Below, one piece after another: positions 1 through 11,223 of a stretch of 64,000 bases of DNA. The notes beneath the pieces are model-generated. The model did not search any database, was not told where the DNA came from, and saw nothing but the letters and a program-made list of their open reading frames with translations. The translations under genes and the position numbers were made by a program. The stretch is from Flaccisagitta enflata (Eukaryota; Chaetognatha; Sagittoidea; Aphragmophora): assembly GCA_965153355.1 (NCBI GenBank), contig OZ231127.1, positions 46,066,001 to 46,130,000 of the forward strand. The letters are read 5' to 3'. Position 1 is the first letter of the stretch; each line of letters starts with the position of its first letter.

Positions 1-590
1 TTACGGGGGTAGTTGACACTTACGGGGGGTAGTTGACACTTGGAGGGTAGTTGACACTTATGGGGGTAGTTGATCATTGCGGGGGTACTGACACTTGCTG
101 TGTAGTTGACACTTGTAAAAACACTGGCAGGGTAGTTGACACTTGTGGGGTAGTTGATGCTTCGGGGTTATTTGACACTTATGGGGGTAGTTGACACTTG
201 TGGGGGTAATCGACACTCTGTGGGGGTAGTGGACTCTGCAGGGTGGTTGACACTTGCAAGAGAAGACACGTGCGGGGGTAGTTGACACTTGCGGGGTAGT
301 TGACACTCATGGGGTAGTTGACACTTTGTGGGGGTGGTTGACACTTGCGGGGGGTAGTTGACACTTGCGGGGGGTAGTTGACACTTTCGGGGATAGTTGA
401 CACTTACTTGGGGTAGTTGACACTTACTGGGGGTAGTTGACACTTGAGGGCGGAAATTGACCCTTGTGGGGGGGTAGTTGAAACTTGTGGGGGGTGGTTG
501 ACACTTGTAGGGGATAGTTGAACCTTACAGGGGTAGTTGACACTTGATGGGGTTAGTTGACACTTGCGGGATGGCGGGGTAGTCGACGCA
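1..590. repeat. Minisatellite, 19-20 bp unit
   Basis: Tandem degenerate copies of a unit close to GTAGTTGACACTTGCGGGG run from the window edge to about 590, so the array probably continues to the left. Units differ in the number of G residues (4-6) and in point changes. Because the unit length varies, every frame on the minus strand stays partly open; the resulting Cys/Gln/Pro/Thr-rich ORFs are artefacts of the repeat. Confidence 0.93.
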
Positions 591-1586
591 TGTTAGGGGT
601 AAATTCTGAATTTCACGTATAAACTCATAATCCGATTCGGTAAGGAAACATGCGAGTACAATCGATTCTTTATCGCATGTGTGATGAATCAATGTTAGTG
701 TTAAACATAAACACGGGCAAAGAAAAGGGTGAAAAATCGAGCTTATAGCGTCATCTTTAAACCGCCAGAGAGGCTGAGAGAGGAGGAACTGAACTTTGGT
801 AAATAGCTCATTGGAAAGATAAAACAAAGAGGAATCGAACCATCTCGCGTGCAAAAATACTCATAGTTGCATACTCGCGTAATCTTCGATAGAAGGAAAA
901 AAAAGAAAAAATAACTGTCTTATTTTTGTAGCACGTGGTTATAATTGACACCAGTCGATAGCTCTCTAAATTCCCTTTCCAAAAAATATTCGGTTTGGAT
1001 TATACGGTCAATTTAAACATTTTTACTGAACCTAAAGCGGAAGCAATCAATCGGCCTTATTCCTTTTTCGCTCGCGTCTAGAACAATTTCCAACGCGCAA
1101 GCGATTAGCCGTTATACCTACTCACTGAGTGATAAAATTCTTAAGAGAATTCCACGGAAAACTCTTAATCTGCTTCCAAACAAACTTTTTTGCATTTCCA
1201 AGAACATGGCTTCCTTCCTACGTGTCTTTGGAAGAGGGCCATGTTTCCAGTTTTTTGAAATTATCATTTTCTATGCAAATTAAGAGTTTTCCGTGGGGCC
1301 TTATATAGTGCTAAAAGAGAATTTTCTTCAGAAAATGTATGATTTTTTGTTGCATATTGGTACATTTCATACTGTTCAAGTCATCCCTATGAAATTTCCA
1401 AGCAAATTCTTAGAGAGTGTGCACTTCCACATATGTTAGACACTTCAATGGAAGTGTCTGAGCGATTTTTCTTTTGAGTGAAAAACTGGCTGCGGCAGTG
1501 AAAATCGCGAATTTTGGGAGACCGTGTCATATGTTGGGAGAGGGAGGGGAAAATGATAGAAAACTTTGGAGTAGAGAGTAAGAAAG
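591..1586. other. AT-rich stretch without a recognised gene
   Basis: No convincing coding exon, RNA gene or repeat array is seen. Two stretches resemble each other as an imperfect inverted pair: AATTCCACGGAAAACTCTTA near 1148 and TTAAGAGTTTTCCGTGG near 1278, which together could form a stem of about 20 bp around a 110-bp loop. Confidence 0.5.
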
Positions 1587-1589
1587 TAT

Positions 1590-1925
<336 letters not shown>

Positions 1926-1979
1926 ATGAATAAATGAGGAGAGATAACAACGACATCGTTGCACATTGGTATCATTACA

Positions 1980-2279
1980 CCAAGAAGAAGAAAAAGAAGA
2001 AGAAGACAATGAAGAAGAAGAAGATGAGGAAGAAAAAGAATAAGAAAAAGAAGAAACGGACGAAGAAGAAGAAGAAGAAGAAGAAAAAGAAGAAGAAGAA
2101 GAAGTAGAGTAAAGGTTGCAGAAATGAATTCATCCTTTATAAAGTCAACTGAGAAGAAGAAGAAGAAGAAGAAAAAGAAGAAGAAGAAGAAGAAGAAGAA
2201 GAAGAAGAAGAAGAAGAAGAAGAAGAAGAAGAAGAAGAAGAAAAAGAAGAAGAAAAAGAAGAAGAAGAAGAAGAAGAGG
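1980..2279. repeat. (GAA)n microsatellite
   Basis: AAG/GAA trinucleotide repeats in two blocks separated by about 50 bp of unique sequence (2104-2153). A separate tract from the GAAA array 60 bp upstream. Confidence 0.97.
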
Positions 2280-2930
2280 ATACTAGGGAAATAAGGGGGG
2301 AAGTTCCTAGAAGAATAAGAGCAACACAAATCATAACGGTTTGATTTAAAACAAGATAATTCGACCAAAAACTGTTTTATTCCTTTTTTCCACATTATCA
2401 CCTGTCCAGTTTAGGACCAGAAAATCGCAATTTGTACGTCTTTGTACGGCTTGAGCCATAGCATTCTGGATTCAGGACCCCTTAAGCTACATTTTGGCAT
2501 AGGTCGCTCATTGTGCGTCCTTGTGCGATTTTTTTTATTCATTGGTTAATAAAGCATGCAAATTAGGTCAAAAATGTAGTTATTGTAGGCTAATTTATTA
2601 GTGCTAAAAATGTAAAAAATGATGTTTTTTTAAATTTTTCTAGACATGTAAACATAAATGAAGGAATCCAATCCAATATTGAAGATATAATGAGCTTTTT
2701 GTATCCTCAACAGATAATCCCAAAAAATCATTGATTTTTCTTGAAACTCAGCATTTTCTGTTGCAATGTCCATTGAGGTCGCTCTTTTTCACTCTAAATC
2801 GCCATAAAACCTGTCAAATGGACTGGTAATGTATGCTAAAATGCTACTATGACCATTCTACTTAGTTTTAGCCATATTGCAGAGATGAAGGATTTTGACC
2901 CAATGAGCCATCTAGCGCATTCCATGGCCT
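2280..2930. other. Unassigned non-coding stretch
   Basis: AT-rich and unique-looking, with no exon-like ORF and no repeat family I recognise. Confidence 0.5.
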
Positions 2931-2935
2931 TTAGT

Positions 2936-3080
2936 GGGACGGACGGACAAAGCCGCTTATAGAGTCTCGTGTCTGTAACTGAAAAAAAAACGTTACGCAG
3001 ATTTCAATATCATTGCGGACGGGTAATTAGGGGCTCACAACAACCCCTCTCCATCCACACGTACGCACGCAAACACACAC
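2936..3080 (-). repeat. Family R fragments
   Basis: GGACGGACGGACAAAGCCGC followed by TTATAGAGTCTCGTG and a run of A at 2937-2990 matches the end of a reverse-oriented family R element. A second fragment, ATTGCGGACGGGTAATTAGG from about 3012, resembles the opposite end. The piece between them is not typical, so this is a decayed or rearranged copy. Confidence 0.55.
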
Positions 3081-3214
3081 ACGCAAGCATACACACACAA
3101 AAAAAACACAAACAGACGCAAACATGCACACACACACAAACACACAACAATTGCTTTACAGACAGAAAAGCGAGGATGGATCTAAACAAAGAAAGCGTTT
3201 CATGTAACCTTTTC

Positions 3215-3435
3215 CCGCCAGGGGTGTATATAGTTGAGCGACTTTCGAATTTATTCCCCCCCCCCCCCCCCCCCCCGCCTTTAATTTTCTTCCTCGCGAC
3301 GCGTTGCGTTGCGTTACAAAATCTTTGATTTTCTTCACCTCAAAGCCATAAAACAGTATATTCTAGGTTTAAATAGTGTTAAATTGTGTTGTAGTAATTG
3401 TATTTTACCTTTTGGTACTATCAAAAGTGTTAGAT
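3215..3435. repeat. Dispersed repeat, inverted copy of 18690-18905
   Basis: The stretch with GGGGTGTATATAGTTGAGCG, a 21-base C run (3256-3276), GCGACGCGTTGCGTTGCG and a later TTTAAATAGTGTTAAATTGT reappears in reverse complement at 18690-18905. Similarity seems to resume after the inserted family R copy (3648-3680 against 18615-18640). The poly-C run differs in length between the copies. Confidence 0.75.
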
Positions 3436-3460
3436 CTTCAAAAATTTTCTTTTTTCTTTT

Positions 3461-3635
3461 TAGTTGCGGACACGCAACTTTATTAGAGGCTTTGTCCATC
3501 CGTCAGTCCGTCCGTCCGTCCGTCGGTCCGTCCGTTGTCAGTCCGTGGACACGAGTCGAAAAGTGGGAAAACGCGCATTTCCGCCCCTGCCCACCCGTCC
3601 GCAACTAGTATGGGCCGTGTATCCGGCCTTGTTTT
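3461..3635 (+). repeat. Family R element, TTGCGG subtype
   Basis: Starts TTAGTTGCGGACACGCAACT, a self-complementary box, then a (GTCC)n tract, then GAGTCGAAAAGTGGGAAAAC, then CCCACCCGTCCGCAACT, and ends GCCGTGTATCCGGCCTTG before a T run. It lies immediately upstream of the GPCR loop exon and may be in the preceding intron. Confidence 0.85.
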
Positions 3636-3785
3636 CAAACTTTTGATTTTCTTCCCCATCTCCAAACCCTTTGATTGTATTCCACTCCCCACCGGGAGGG
3701 GGGGGGGGGAAAGCTCAACTTTATACAACACTGTTTCCCGCTTGTTATTTGAAATTCTGGATGTGCTTTCTTTGATTTCTCGAAG

Positions 3786-5245
3786 GTCGCGACGATGTTT
3801 CTGGACGACCAATTTTCCGGAAGACATGTGGTCGAGAAGTGGAATCGGTTTCGGCGGTTAGTCACGGTGAGGACTCTCTTCCGCCGATCGAAGAAGAGCG
3901 AAAAAGCGGATCTCGGAGCGGATCGCGAGTCGACAAGAACAGTCTGCATCGATTCGGCGAAAACAACGACATCCCACTCCGAGACTTGTCTTCATCGACT
4001 TATCCCCATCATCATCAATATCATCATAATCATCTTCACCATCATCAATCGGACATGGTTGGGTCTACTTCCATGATGCTTCATAACCAGCACCTTCATC
4101 ATCACCATCTACAGCATCCTCATCATCCTCATCCTTATAACGGCTTTCATCGCGGCCCGGTGATCACGTTGACTTCTTCTCCCGATGGAGATCAAATCCA
4201 GAAAGTCACGTGGCAAAGCGTTCGACGTAAAGCCGCCGTCGCCGCCGCTGCGGCTGCCGCGGCCGCAACGTCCGGAAATCATCTTTATCAACACCAAAAT
4301 GGAGGTTTCAAGAACAGCGGCGCCAACATGTATCACACTCTGAACGTTAACCTAGTCAAGAATAAGAAGGGTAGCGGCTCCAACGTGAACTGCGGTTTGG
4401 CCAATGGTCACGTGATTCATCACGCCATGATTCACTCTCATTCGTCACCGTCAGCCGCAGGATTCCAGACATCTTCGGGCTTATCATCCTCGTCGTCGAC
4501 GTCGACGTCGACGTCGTCGCCTTCATCAACAGCGGCGGCGATTGCCGCGGCTGGGACGACTGCGCCGGCGGCGGCGTCGTTAACTCCTACTTCATCGTCG
4601 TCATCATCACTCTCGACGATGAATAATCGCATGATTCGAATATCCGCGACAAATAACTCCGGTGGCGGTTGCGCACTCATTTTTGGAGGAGGAGGAGGTG
4701 GAAGCGGTGGCGAAGGAGGGGGTGGATCTGATGCAATTTCCAACCCCAAACATATCCACAACGTTGACCAAAACGGCAACCAAAACGGCGACCACATTAG
4801 GCCGTCCGCTGATAGCGGCGGTGGTAACGATATTTGCACAACGCCATCATCTTCATCTCGCTTTAATGGCGCGTCTGGTAGCGTCATCCACTCGAGGACA
4901 GCCTTACCAGAACCAGAAACCCTTGGAGTCTCTTTCGATGAAATCACCGAAGAAATGGCGCGTGCCGTGACGCCAAACCACGACCAAGATGGCGACTGCA
5001 GTAACGTCGACCTCGATGGCGCCGGTGGGGCAACGGATTCTGCCTCCGCCGAGGGCGGCGTTGCCGGCGCCGCCATTGCCGCTGCTGCAGTTGCTGCTGC
5101 CAAGACGCCCGTGGGGAAAATGCTAAGCCTGTCATCATCATCAAGAAGCAACAAGACGTCAACTTCTGGTGCGATTGATTCCAACGGCAGCAATATCAGC
5201 GTCAATTCCATGGAAAGAAGCCTCAAAAAGAAAAGCAGACGAAGG
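3786..5245 (+). CDS. Class A GPCR, giant third intracellular loop exon (partial gene)
   Basis: Internal coding exon of a rhodopsin-like G-protein-coupled receptor. It is open in one frame through a possible acceptor at ...TCTCGAAG (3785) to a donor at AGG|GTATGA (5245/5246). That end is phase 0 and joins in frame to the exon at 11541, giving ...KKKSRRR|ERMTLRISGRR. The roughly 486 residues hold no membrane segment. In order they contain a charged start, a His-rich block (about 4000-4130), the segment KVTWQSVRRKAAV followed by poly-Ala, Ser/Thr runs, a Gly-rich block, a more ordinary stretch (TLGVSFDEITEEMARAV), a second Ala-rich block, and a basic end typical of the loop before TM6. Family knowledge: the third loop contacts G proteins and arrestins and is often tens of residues long. 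Inference: this is the loop between TM5 and TM6. TM1-TM5 are not visible upstream and must lie outside the window. The acceptor position is uncertain. Confidence 0.75.
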
Positions 5246-7644
5246 GTATGAAACGGTTTTTGTTTTTAGTTTTTAGTTTTTTTTTTTTTTTCTACTTACG
5301 AAAATGTCAAGAAACGGCAAGTTGGCAGGGTTAGAATAAGCCATTATTTCAATGATTCAAATTCAACAAAACTATACATCCTTGTATAGCTGATGAAGTC
5401 TCATTTACGAATCCATAGATGAATTTTGTTAACTGAGCTCATTTTTTATGCGAATTAAGATTAACTAGACATATTTTGTACACAAATTATACAAAAAAAA
5501 ATGCTTATGGTAGTGATAAAATCAACATGACAATATTTTTATTCAAATTATGTTTAAACGCAATAGTCTGAGGAAGTTTCAGTGAAAAAAATCGAAATTT
5601 CACGAATTTTTAGAAAATCTCTATAAGCACCAATTTTGGTTGGTTGGGCAGTGCAGTAAAACTTTTTTCTGCTAAGTTCCTCTTAATACCATTGATGTAG
5701 ATCCTCTTCAAGAACTTTCATGCAAAATTTCAGCCAAATCGGAAAAGTTATGCGACTTTTTCATTTTTTTGTCTGCTAGGCTGGTTGGTCTGGTAGGACT
5801 GCTCGACATTCTTTAGGTCGCATCAGAATTTAGGCAAAGGACTCTCTTGATCCAGATACTAACCACGCAAAATTTCATTTGGCTAACTCAAATAGTTCCG
5901 GAGATATGCGAATTTGAATTTTGAGAAATTTCACCACATTATAAATTAAAAGCATCACAATTTTGTGTGATTAGCGCTGTGTGGAAACAAAGAATTAACT
6001 ACGACGATCGTCCGACGAGCGTATCAATTCTGTTCACACTTCAAGGACCAACAAAATGTAAAATTTCATTGTGGCTGAACGCTTGGGAGTTAAGATTTCA
6101 AATCAATAGGGTAGAATCAAAATTTCACGCTCTTTCACATGGTTTTGTCAGTTTTCATGTAAATTGTGTCACTTTGACACAATAGTGGCATATCTAAAGC
6201 GTTAGGTAAGCGTTAGGAAGAAGTTTGGGGGTGTGCGCCAATTGATACGCCTCAAGAAAAATGCTATTTCTCTACTTGGGATCAACCCAATAACATGAAA
6301 ATAGAGGGGAATGTCCTTCAAGTAGTTGTGTATCGATTGGGAAAAGAAAAAATGCTTAATGTTTAAGACAAAGGAGGTTTTAAAAAATAAGTATCATGAT
6401 AGTCAGCATTAAGAGAAAAAAAGCAAAAAAATCGAGAAGGGGTAAATTTGAGTTATATACCATTTTTTGGTAACTCATTGTTTGCGTAATGAGTTAAATT
6501 TTTTTCTGTATCCTGTGGGATCGATAATGGTCGGGGAACACTCATAATTTCATATGACAAGACATTTTTTGATTGGTTTTGCTTGCTTTTTTCTACTGGA
6601 GACAGAATGGAGACATGCCAAAAATAGCCCTTTGATTGAATTTTTGGACCCCCTAGGGGTAGGGAGGGTCACAAAAAAGGGTTTAAAATTGTGCACTGGG
6701 TAGTTATGAATGTATTTGAACCGTTTAAATCATTTCCAATGATGTAACTGAAGCTTGAGCTAACATAGAATGGCAGAAAGTCGGGCCCTCAAGCATGCTG
6801 TGGAACCGTGACATTCGGGTGTGTCAATATGCAAAAGTATGTTTGATTAGATCATCGACATCAGGGAGTGTAAACAAAAATATTCTAAAACTTTTAGCGT
6901 TTTTATTTTTTCAAATTTCCGTCATCTTCCGTTTTTTTAGCGCAAGAAAAGATTGTCAAAAATATATATATTTCCAGCATCTGCACTGAGTTTTGGTGAA
7001 AATAAGATTCATAACTTCTACAGAAAAGATTGGTTATTGTCTCTTTATACAACTTTGGTGATAAATAAACAACCATTATTTTGTTGCAACTTGAATTAGC
7101 ACCAAGATATTCATGTGTTGAATCTGATTAAGTTCAGTAACAATGATACTGATAGAAAATCATCAACACAGTAATATACAAATTAGCGTCTAAAAAGGGG
7201 TTTTGAAAAAAATGGAAGATGAATGAAATTTGATAAAATAAAAACACTAAAGGTCTTAGAATTTAATATCTTATGCTGTCTGATGTTGATGGTCTTATCA
7301 AAAAACCTTTTGCATATTGACACACCCGACCGTGACATTTGCCCTTACCCTTTTCCTCCATTTAGCGTACCGGGAATTAGATGTAATGGTTTGTTTTTGC
7401 CCCAGATCCCCATCCCGCTAGGTCATAGGGCAATATTGCCTAGCCCACTATAAAAACTTGCTTTTTCATGGTGAGGCTCTCTATCCAAGGAATCTGGCTC
7501 AAAATCATGTATATAGATAGTCCATCACAAAAATTTGACCCTGGGGCTTCTCTAAAGTGTGCCCGCCACACCCCTCCTAATGCATAAGTGGTGGTGTTGT
7601 TTTTTTCACATTGTCATATTTTACTCATCTTTGTAAGCTTATAT

Positions 7645-7753
7645 CTCCTAAACGAATAAAGCTAGTGACCTCAATTTGGGCTCATTTTAAAGAGCTTTAC
7701 TTACTCTTTAAAATGAGCCCAAGTTGAGATCATTAGCTTTATTCGTTTAGGAG
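7645..7753. repeat. Perfect-like hairpin 1 in left foldback arm
   Basis: CTCCTAAACGAATAAAGCTA at the start pairs with TAGCTTTATTCGTTTAGGAG at the end. The inner part pairs GGGCTCATTTTAAAGAG with CTCTTTAAAATGAGCCC. The stem is about 50 bp with a very short loop. Confidence 0.9.
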
Positions 7754-7824
7754 CAGTTGTCTTCCAAAGTTGATGTCTTTTTGAAGAAATTATTGATTTT
7801 TGTCACAACTTTGTAAGCTATTAT

Positions 7825-7933
7825 CTCCTAAACGAATAAAGCTACTGACCTCAACTTGGGCTCATTATGGACAGCTTTACTTACTCTTTAAAATGAGCCC
7901 AAGTTGAGGTCTGTAACTTTCTTTGTTAAGAAG
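7825..7933. repeat. Hairpin 2 in left foldback arm
   Basis: A second, more diverged copy of the hairpin 1 sequence: CTCCTAAACGAATAAAGCTA at 7825 pairs imperfectly with the end near 7933. It is direct-repeated relative to hairpin 1. Confidence 0.85.
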
Positions 7934-8002
7934 CAGTTGTCTTACAAAGCTGATGTCTTCAAAATAGTAATTCTCCTCATTAAACTAAAATTCTATAACT
8001 TG

Positions 8003-8336
8003 TTTTTAGTCGCGTGCTACGCGACTCTACACCCCGCTTCGTCGGTCGGTTGGTCGGTCGATCGGTTGGTCGGCCGGTTGGTTGGTTGGTCCCCTTTTTA
8101 CTTTTTCGGCGTTTTTAAGGTTTTTGGGCTTACAGCTCCTACCCAAATGCCATTACAAGTCATTCTAAGTCATTTTAAGTTATATTGAGTCACATTAAGT
8201 CACTTAAGTCAATAAGGTCATTATGGCCATTAAAGTCATTTTAAGTCATCTCAGGTCACCTTGAGTCATTTAAAGTCAATTTAAGTCATCTTATGCTATT
8301 TATGTCCCGCACGCGACTTATAGGTGTTGGCCTTGT
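8003..8336 (+). mobile_element. Family R element with AAGTCATTT array
   Basis: Starts TTTTTAGTCGCGTGCTACGC, carries a (GTCGGTTG)n tract, then a degenerate array of AAGTCATTT-like units (8158-8300), and ends CGCACGCGACTTATAGGTG then TTGGCCTTG. The opposite arm of the surrounding foldback (near 10855-10890) reads straight across the equivalent point, so this copy inserted into a T-rich site after the foldback formed. Its closest relative in the window is the reverse-oriented element at 12137-12566. Confidence 0.88.
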
Positions 8337-8718
8337 TTTTTTCTACCCCATTATAGTCATGTAATGCACTGGCTCATTGGTAATTGCCGCTTACTAGGGT
8401 AGTCTATTTGATAGATAATAGGGGTTTGAGACCCATAGTGGGCCCCTAAAGAGCCCACATATCTTCAAAATGGTAAAAATGCCCCCAATACTGAAAAAAA
8501 TTCTCTTTTTTCAGCCTTGAGGTATCCCAGTGGTACACTGACTTATCAATTATTTCCATCTAGTGTGGCAGGAGATGAAGAGATGGTTAATAGAGGGTTA
8601 GGACCCCTATGGGCCCTTTGAAGAGCCCTTTAGGGCTCAATAGCAGCCCAAAGGCAGTAAGTGGTCAGCGGTACCCGTGCCCTGCTTGAGTAGGAAGTGA
8701 TGAAGGTAGAGAGGGAGC

Positions 8719-9472
8719 AGGGCAGCGGCCCCAAAGGGGACGAAGTCCTGTAGAACACAGGGGGAATCTGTCCATCCGTCCGTCCATCCGTTCATTTGTC
8801 CGTCCGTCCGTCCGTCCGTCCTGTTGGCCTTCCTTCTGTCCAGGATGCCCTGTTATTCAAATTTTCATTGAATATCAAGGAGAACTGACAAAAGACAGAA
8901 TATGGACAATGGTACCCTTGCCATTTTTGTATAGTTTGTAGATTAAGTTGAGGCAGGAGCAGGCCAGGATCTGGGTCTCTGAGGCCAGAATCTGGGTCTC
9001 AGAGACCAATTTCTTGGTCTCAGAGGCAAGGATGTCAGTTTCTGAGGTCAGGATTTGGTCCTCTGAGGCTAGCATTTAGGTCTTTTAGGCCAGCACCTAG
9101 GTCTTGGAGGTCAGAATCTGGGTCCCAAAGGTCAGGATCTGGGTCTCTAAGGCTTGGATGTGGGTTTTTGGAGCCAGAATCTAAGTTTAAGGGGCCAAGA
9201 TGATAGAACTCAGGCCAGAATTCAGGTTTTCTAGCTAGATAAGGCCCATTTTACCTGGTCTTGGGCCATTTTGCCTGGATTTGGCTAATTTTGGGCGGAT
9301 TTGGACCATTTTGCTCGGATTTGGGCCATACAGTTTGGATTTGTGCCCCAAAGGAGACGAAGCCGAGGGTGGGGCGGGGGGGGACGGACGGACGTACGTA
9401 TGGACGGACGGACGGACGGACAGATTCCCCCTGTGTTCTACAGGACTTCGTCCCCTTCGGGGCCGCTGCCCA
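8719..9472. mobile_element. Family G foldback with (GTCC)n arms
   Basis: The left end, GGCAGCGGCCCCAAAGGGG then GACGAAGTCCTGTAGAACAC and AGGGGGAATCTGTCC followed by (GTCC)n, is mirrored at 9385-9472. The centre (8950-9230) is a degenerate array related to the 20-bp unit at 9606-10040. Confidence 0.85.
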
Positions 9473-9514
9473 AAAACGGGAAAATGGCTCAAAGATTGAA
9501 AAATACTTACTTAT

Positions 9515-10083
9515 GGGCAGCGGCCCCGAAGGGGCCGGTGACCTATGCTTTCACATATGCAGAAATTTCTCCTTCTCCTTCTTCTTCTTCTTCGTACCCC
9601 CCCCCAGACTTCAGGCCCATATCTCAGCCTCAAGACCCAAATCTTAGCCTCAAGACCCAAATCCTAGCCTCGAGGCTCAAATCCCAGCCTCGAGGCTCAA
9701 ATCCCAGCCTCGAGGCTCAAATCCCAGCCTCGAGGCTCAAATCCCAGCCTCGAGGCTCAAATCCCAGCCTCGAGGCTCAAATCCCAGCCTCGAGGCTCAA
9801 ATCCCAGCCTCGAGGCTCAAATCCCAGCCTCGAGGCTCAAATCCCAGCCTAAGGCTCAAATCCCAGCCTCGAGGCTCAAATCCCAGCCTCGAGGCTCAAA
9901 TCCCAGTCCTAAGGCTCAAATCGTAGCCTCGAGGCTCAAATCCCAGCCTCAAAGCTCAAATCCCAGCCTCGAGGCACAAAACCCAGCCCCGAGGCTCAAA
10001 TCCCAGCCTCAAGGCCCTAATTCCAGACTTGAGGCTCAAATAAAAACAGCATAGGTCATCGGCCCCTTCGGGGCCGCTGCCCC
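9515..10083. mobile_element. Family G foldback enclosing a 20-bp array
   Basis: GGGCAGCGGCCCCGAAGGGG at 9515, followed by GACCTATGCTTTCACA and a TTC tract, faces the inverted end CATAGGTCATCGGCCCCTTC...GCTGCCC at 10049-10083. The interior is the 20-bp minisatellite. Confidence 0.85.
9606..10040. repeat. 20-bp minisatellite with CCTCGAGG core
   Basis: About 21 copies of CTCAAATCCCAGCCTCGAGG. The middle copies (9680-9850) are nearly identical and the edges are degenerate. Each unit contains the palindrome CCTCGAGG. Related units occur at 8950-9230, 15780-15960 and 16173-16362, always within or beside family G elements. Confidence 0.95.
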
Positions 10084-10934
10084 TCTAACCACCTCACACC
10101 CACATAAACTCACATAGGGGCAACGGGTACCGCTGACCATCTAACGCTTTTGCGACTATTCTGCTTTGAAGCACCCCAGAAATAGTTCAACTCATCAGTA
10201 ATTCCCGTATAGCGTGTACATCCCTAGAGATTGGAATCTGGGCCTTTGAGTTAGGATTTGGGATTTGAAAGTGGGATTTTGGCCTCAAGAGTGGGATTTG
10301 GACCTCAGTATGTGTGAAAGCATAGGTCAGTGACCCCTTTGGGGCCGCTGCCCAAAAAGAACATAAGATGATATTCTACTATTTTGGGGCCCTTTGGGGT
10401 CCTTAAGGAGGCCCCCAGGGTCTTGATTTTCTGTAATAAATCTGTGCATATCCCACAACACAAGATAGGAATGACTGATGAGTCAAGACAACTACTAGGG
10501 TGCTTCAATGCAGAAAAGTAAGTACTTTTTCCATCTTGGAACAATTTTGGCTATTTTTGAGCCCTAAAGGGCCTTTCAAAGGCCCCCCAAGGGGTTCTAA
10601 CCCTCTGTTAACCATTTGTTCATCTCTTGCCACACTAGATAGAAATTACCAGTGAGTCAGTGTACCACTAGGATACCCCAACGCATAGATAAAGCATTTT
10701 TTACAGTTTTGAGTTGATTTTTACCATTATTGAGGCCATGTGGGCTCCTTGAATGGCCCTCTGTGGGTCCCAAACCCGCATTATCCATCGGTTCTTCTAC
10801 CCCCACAGTAAAAGGCAGTAACCAATGAGCCAGTGTATCACCTGACTATAATGGCGTAAAAAAATGTATAAAATCTAAGTTTAATGACAAAATTACTTTT
10901 TTCTTCATGAAGACATCAGCTTTGTAAGACTACT

Positions 10935-11044
10935 GCTTCTTAACAAATGAAGATAAAGACCTTAACTTGGGCTCATTTTAAAAAGTAATAAAAGCTCTTC
11001 AAAATTAGCCCAAGTTGAGGTCAGTAGCTTTATTTGTTTGGGAG
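10935..11044. repeat. Hairpin in right foldback arm (first)
   Basis: Mirror counterpart of hairpin 2 of the left arm, with GGGCTCATTTTAAAAAG facing GCCCAAGTTGAGGTCAG. More diverged than the left-arm copies. Confidence 0.8.
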
Positions 11045-11114
11045 ATACAAGCTTGCAAAGTTGTGACAAAAATCAATATTTTCTCCAAAAAGGCATCAAC
11101 TTTGGAAGAAAACT

Positions 11115-11223
11115 GCTTCTAAATGAATACAGCTGATGATCTCCACTTGGGCTCATTTTAAAGAGTAAGTAAAGCTCTTTAAAATGAGCCCAAATTGAGG
11201 TCACTAGCTTTATCCGTTTAGGA
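11115..11223. repeat. Hairpin in right foldback arm (second)
   Basis: Mirror counterpart of hairpin 1 of the left arm: TTGGGCTCATTTTAAAGAG is followed closely by CTCTTTAAAATGAGCCCAA. Confidence 0.85.

Larger units (their letters stand above)
8661..10160. repeat. Inverted pair with GGTCAGCGGTACCCGTG
   Basis: GGTCAGCGGTACCCGTGCCC at 8663 faces ACGGGTACCGCTGACCATCT at about 10122. The same block, extended to AATAGTCGCAAAAGCGTTAG, bounds the foldback at 15517-16150. It encloses two smaller family G foldbacks side by side. Confidence 0.8.

Noticed and set aside
820-860. Possible tRNA B-box (AATCGAACC)
   Set aside because: No matching A-box, acceptor stem or cloverleaf could be built around it.
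3156-3861. Several 60-119 residue ORFs on both strands upstream of the GPCR exon
   Set aside because: They read through family R sequence and a poly-C run; none contains the hydrophobic segments expected of TM1-TM5.
4438-5226. 262-residue minus-strand ORF opposite the GPCR loop exon
   Set aside because: It is the antisense shadow of the biased codon use in the loop exon; the plus strand joins in phase to a clear GPCR exon.
9606-10040. Possible CRISPR array from regular 20-bp repeats
   Set aside because: Units are contiguous with no unique spacers, in a eukaryotic intron; it is a minisatellite.
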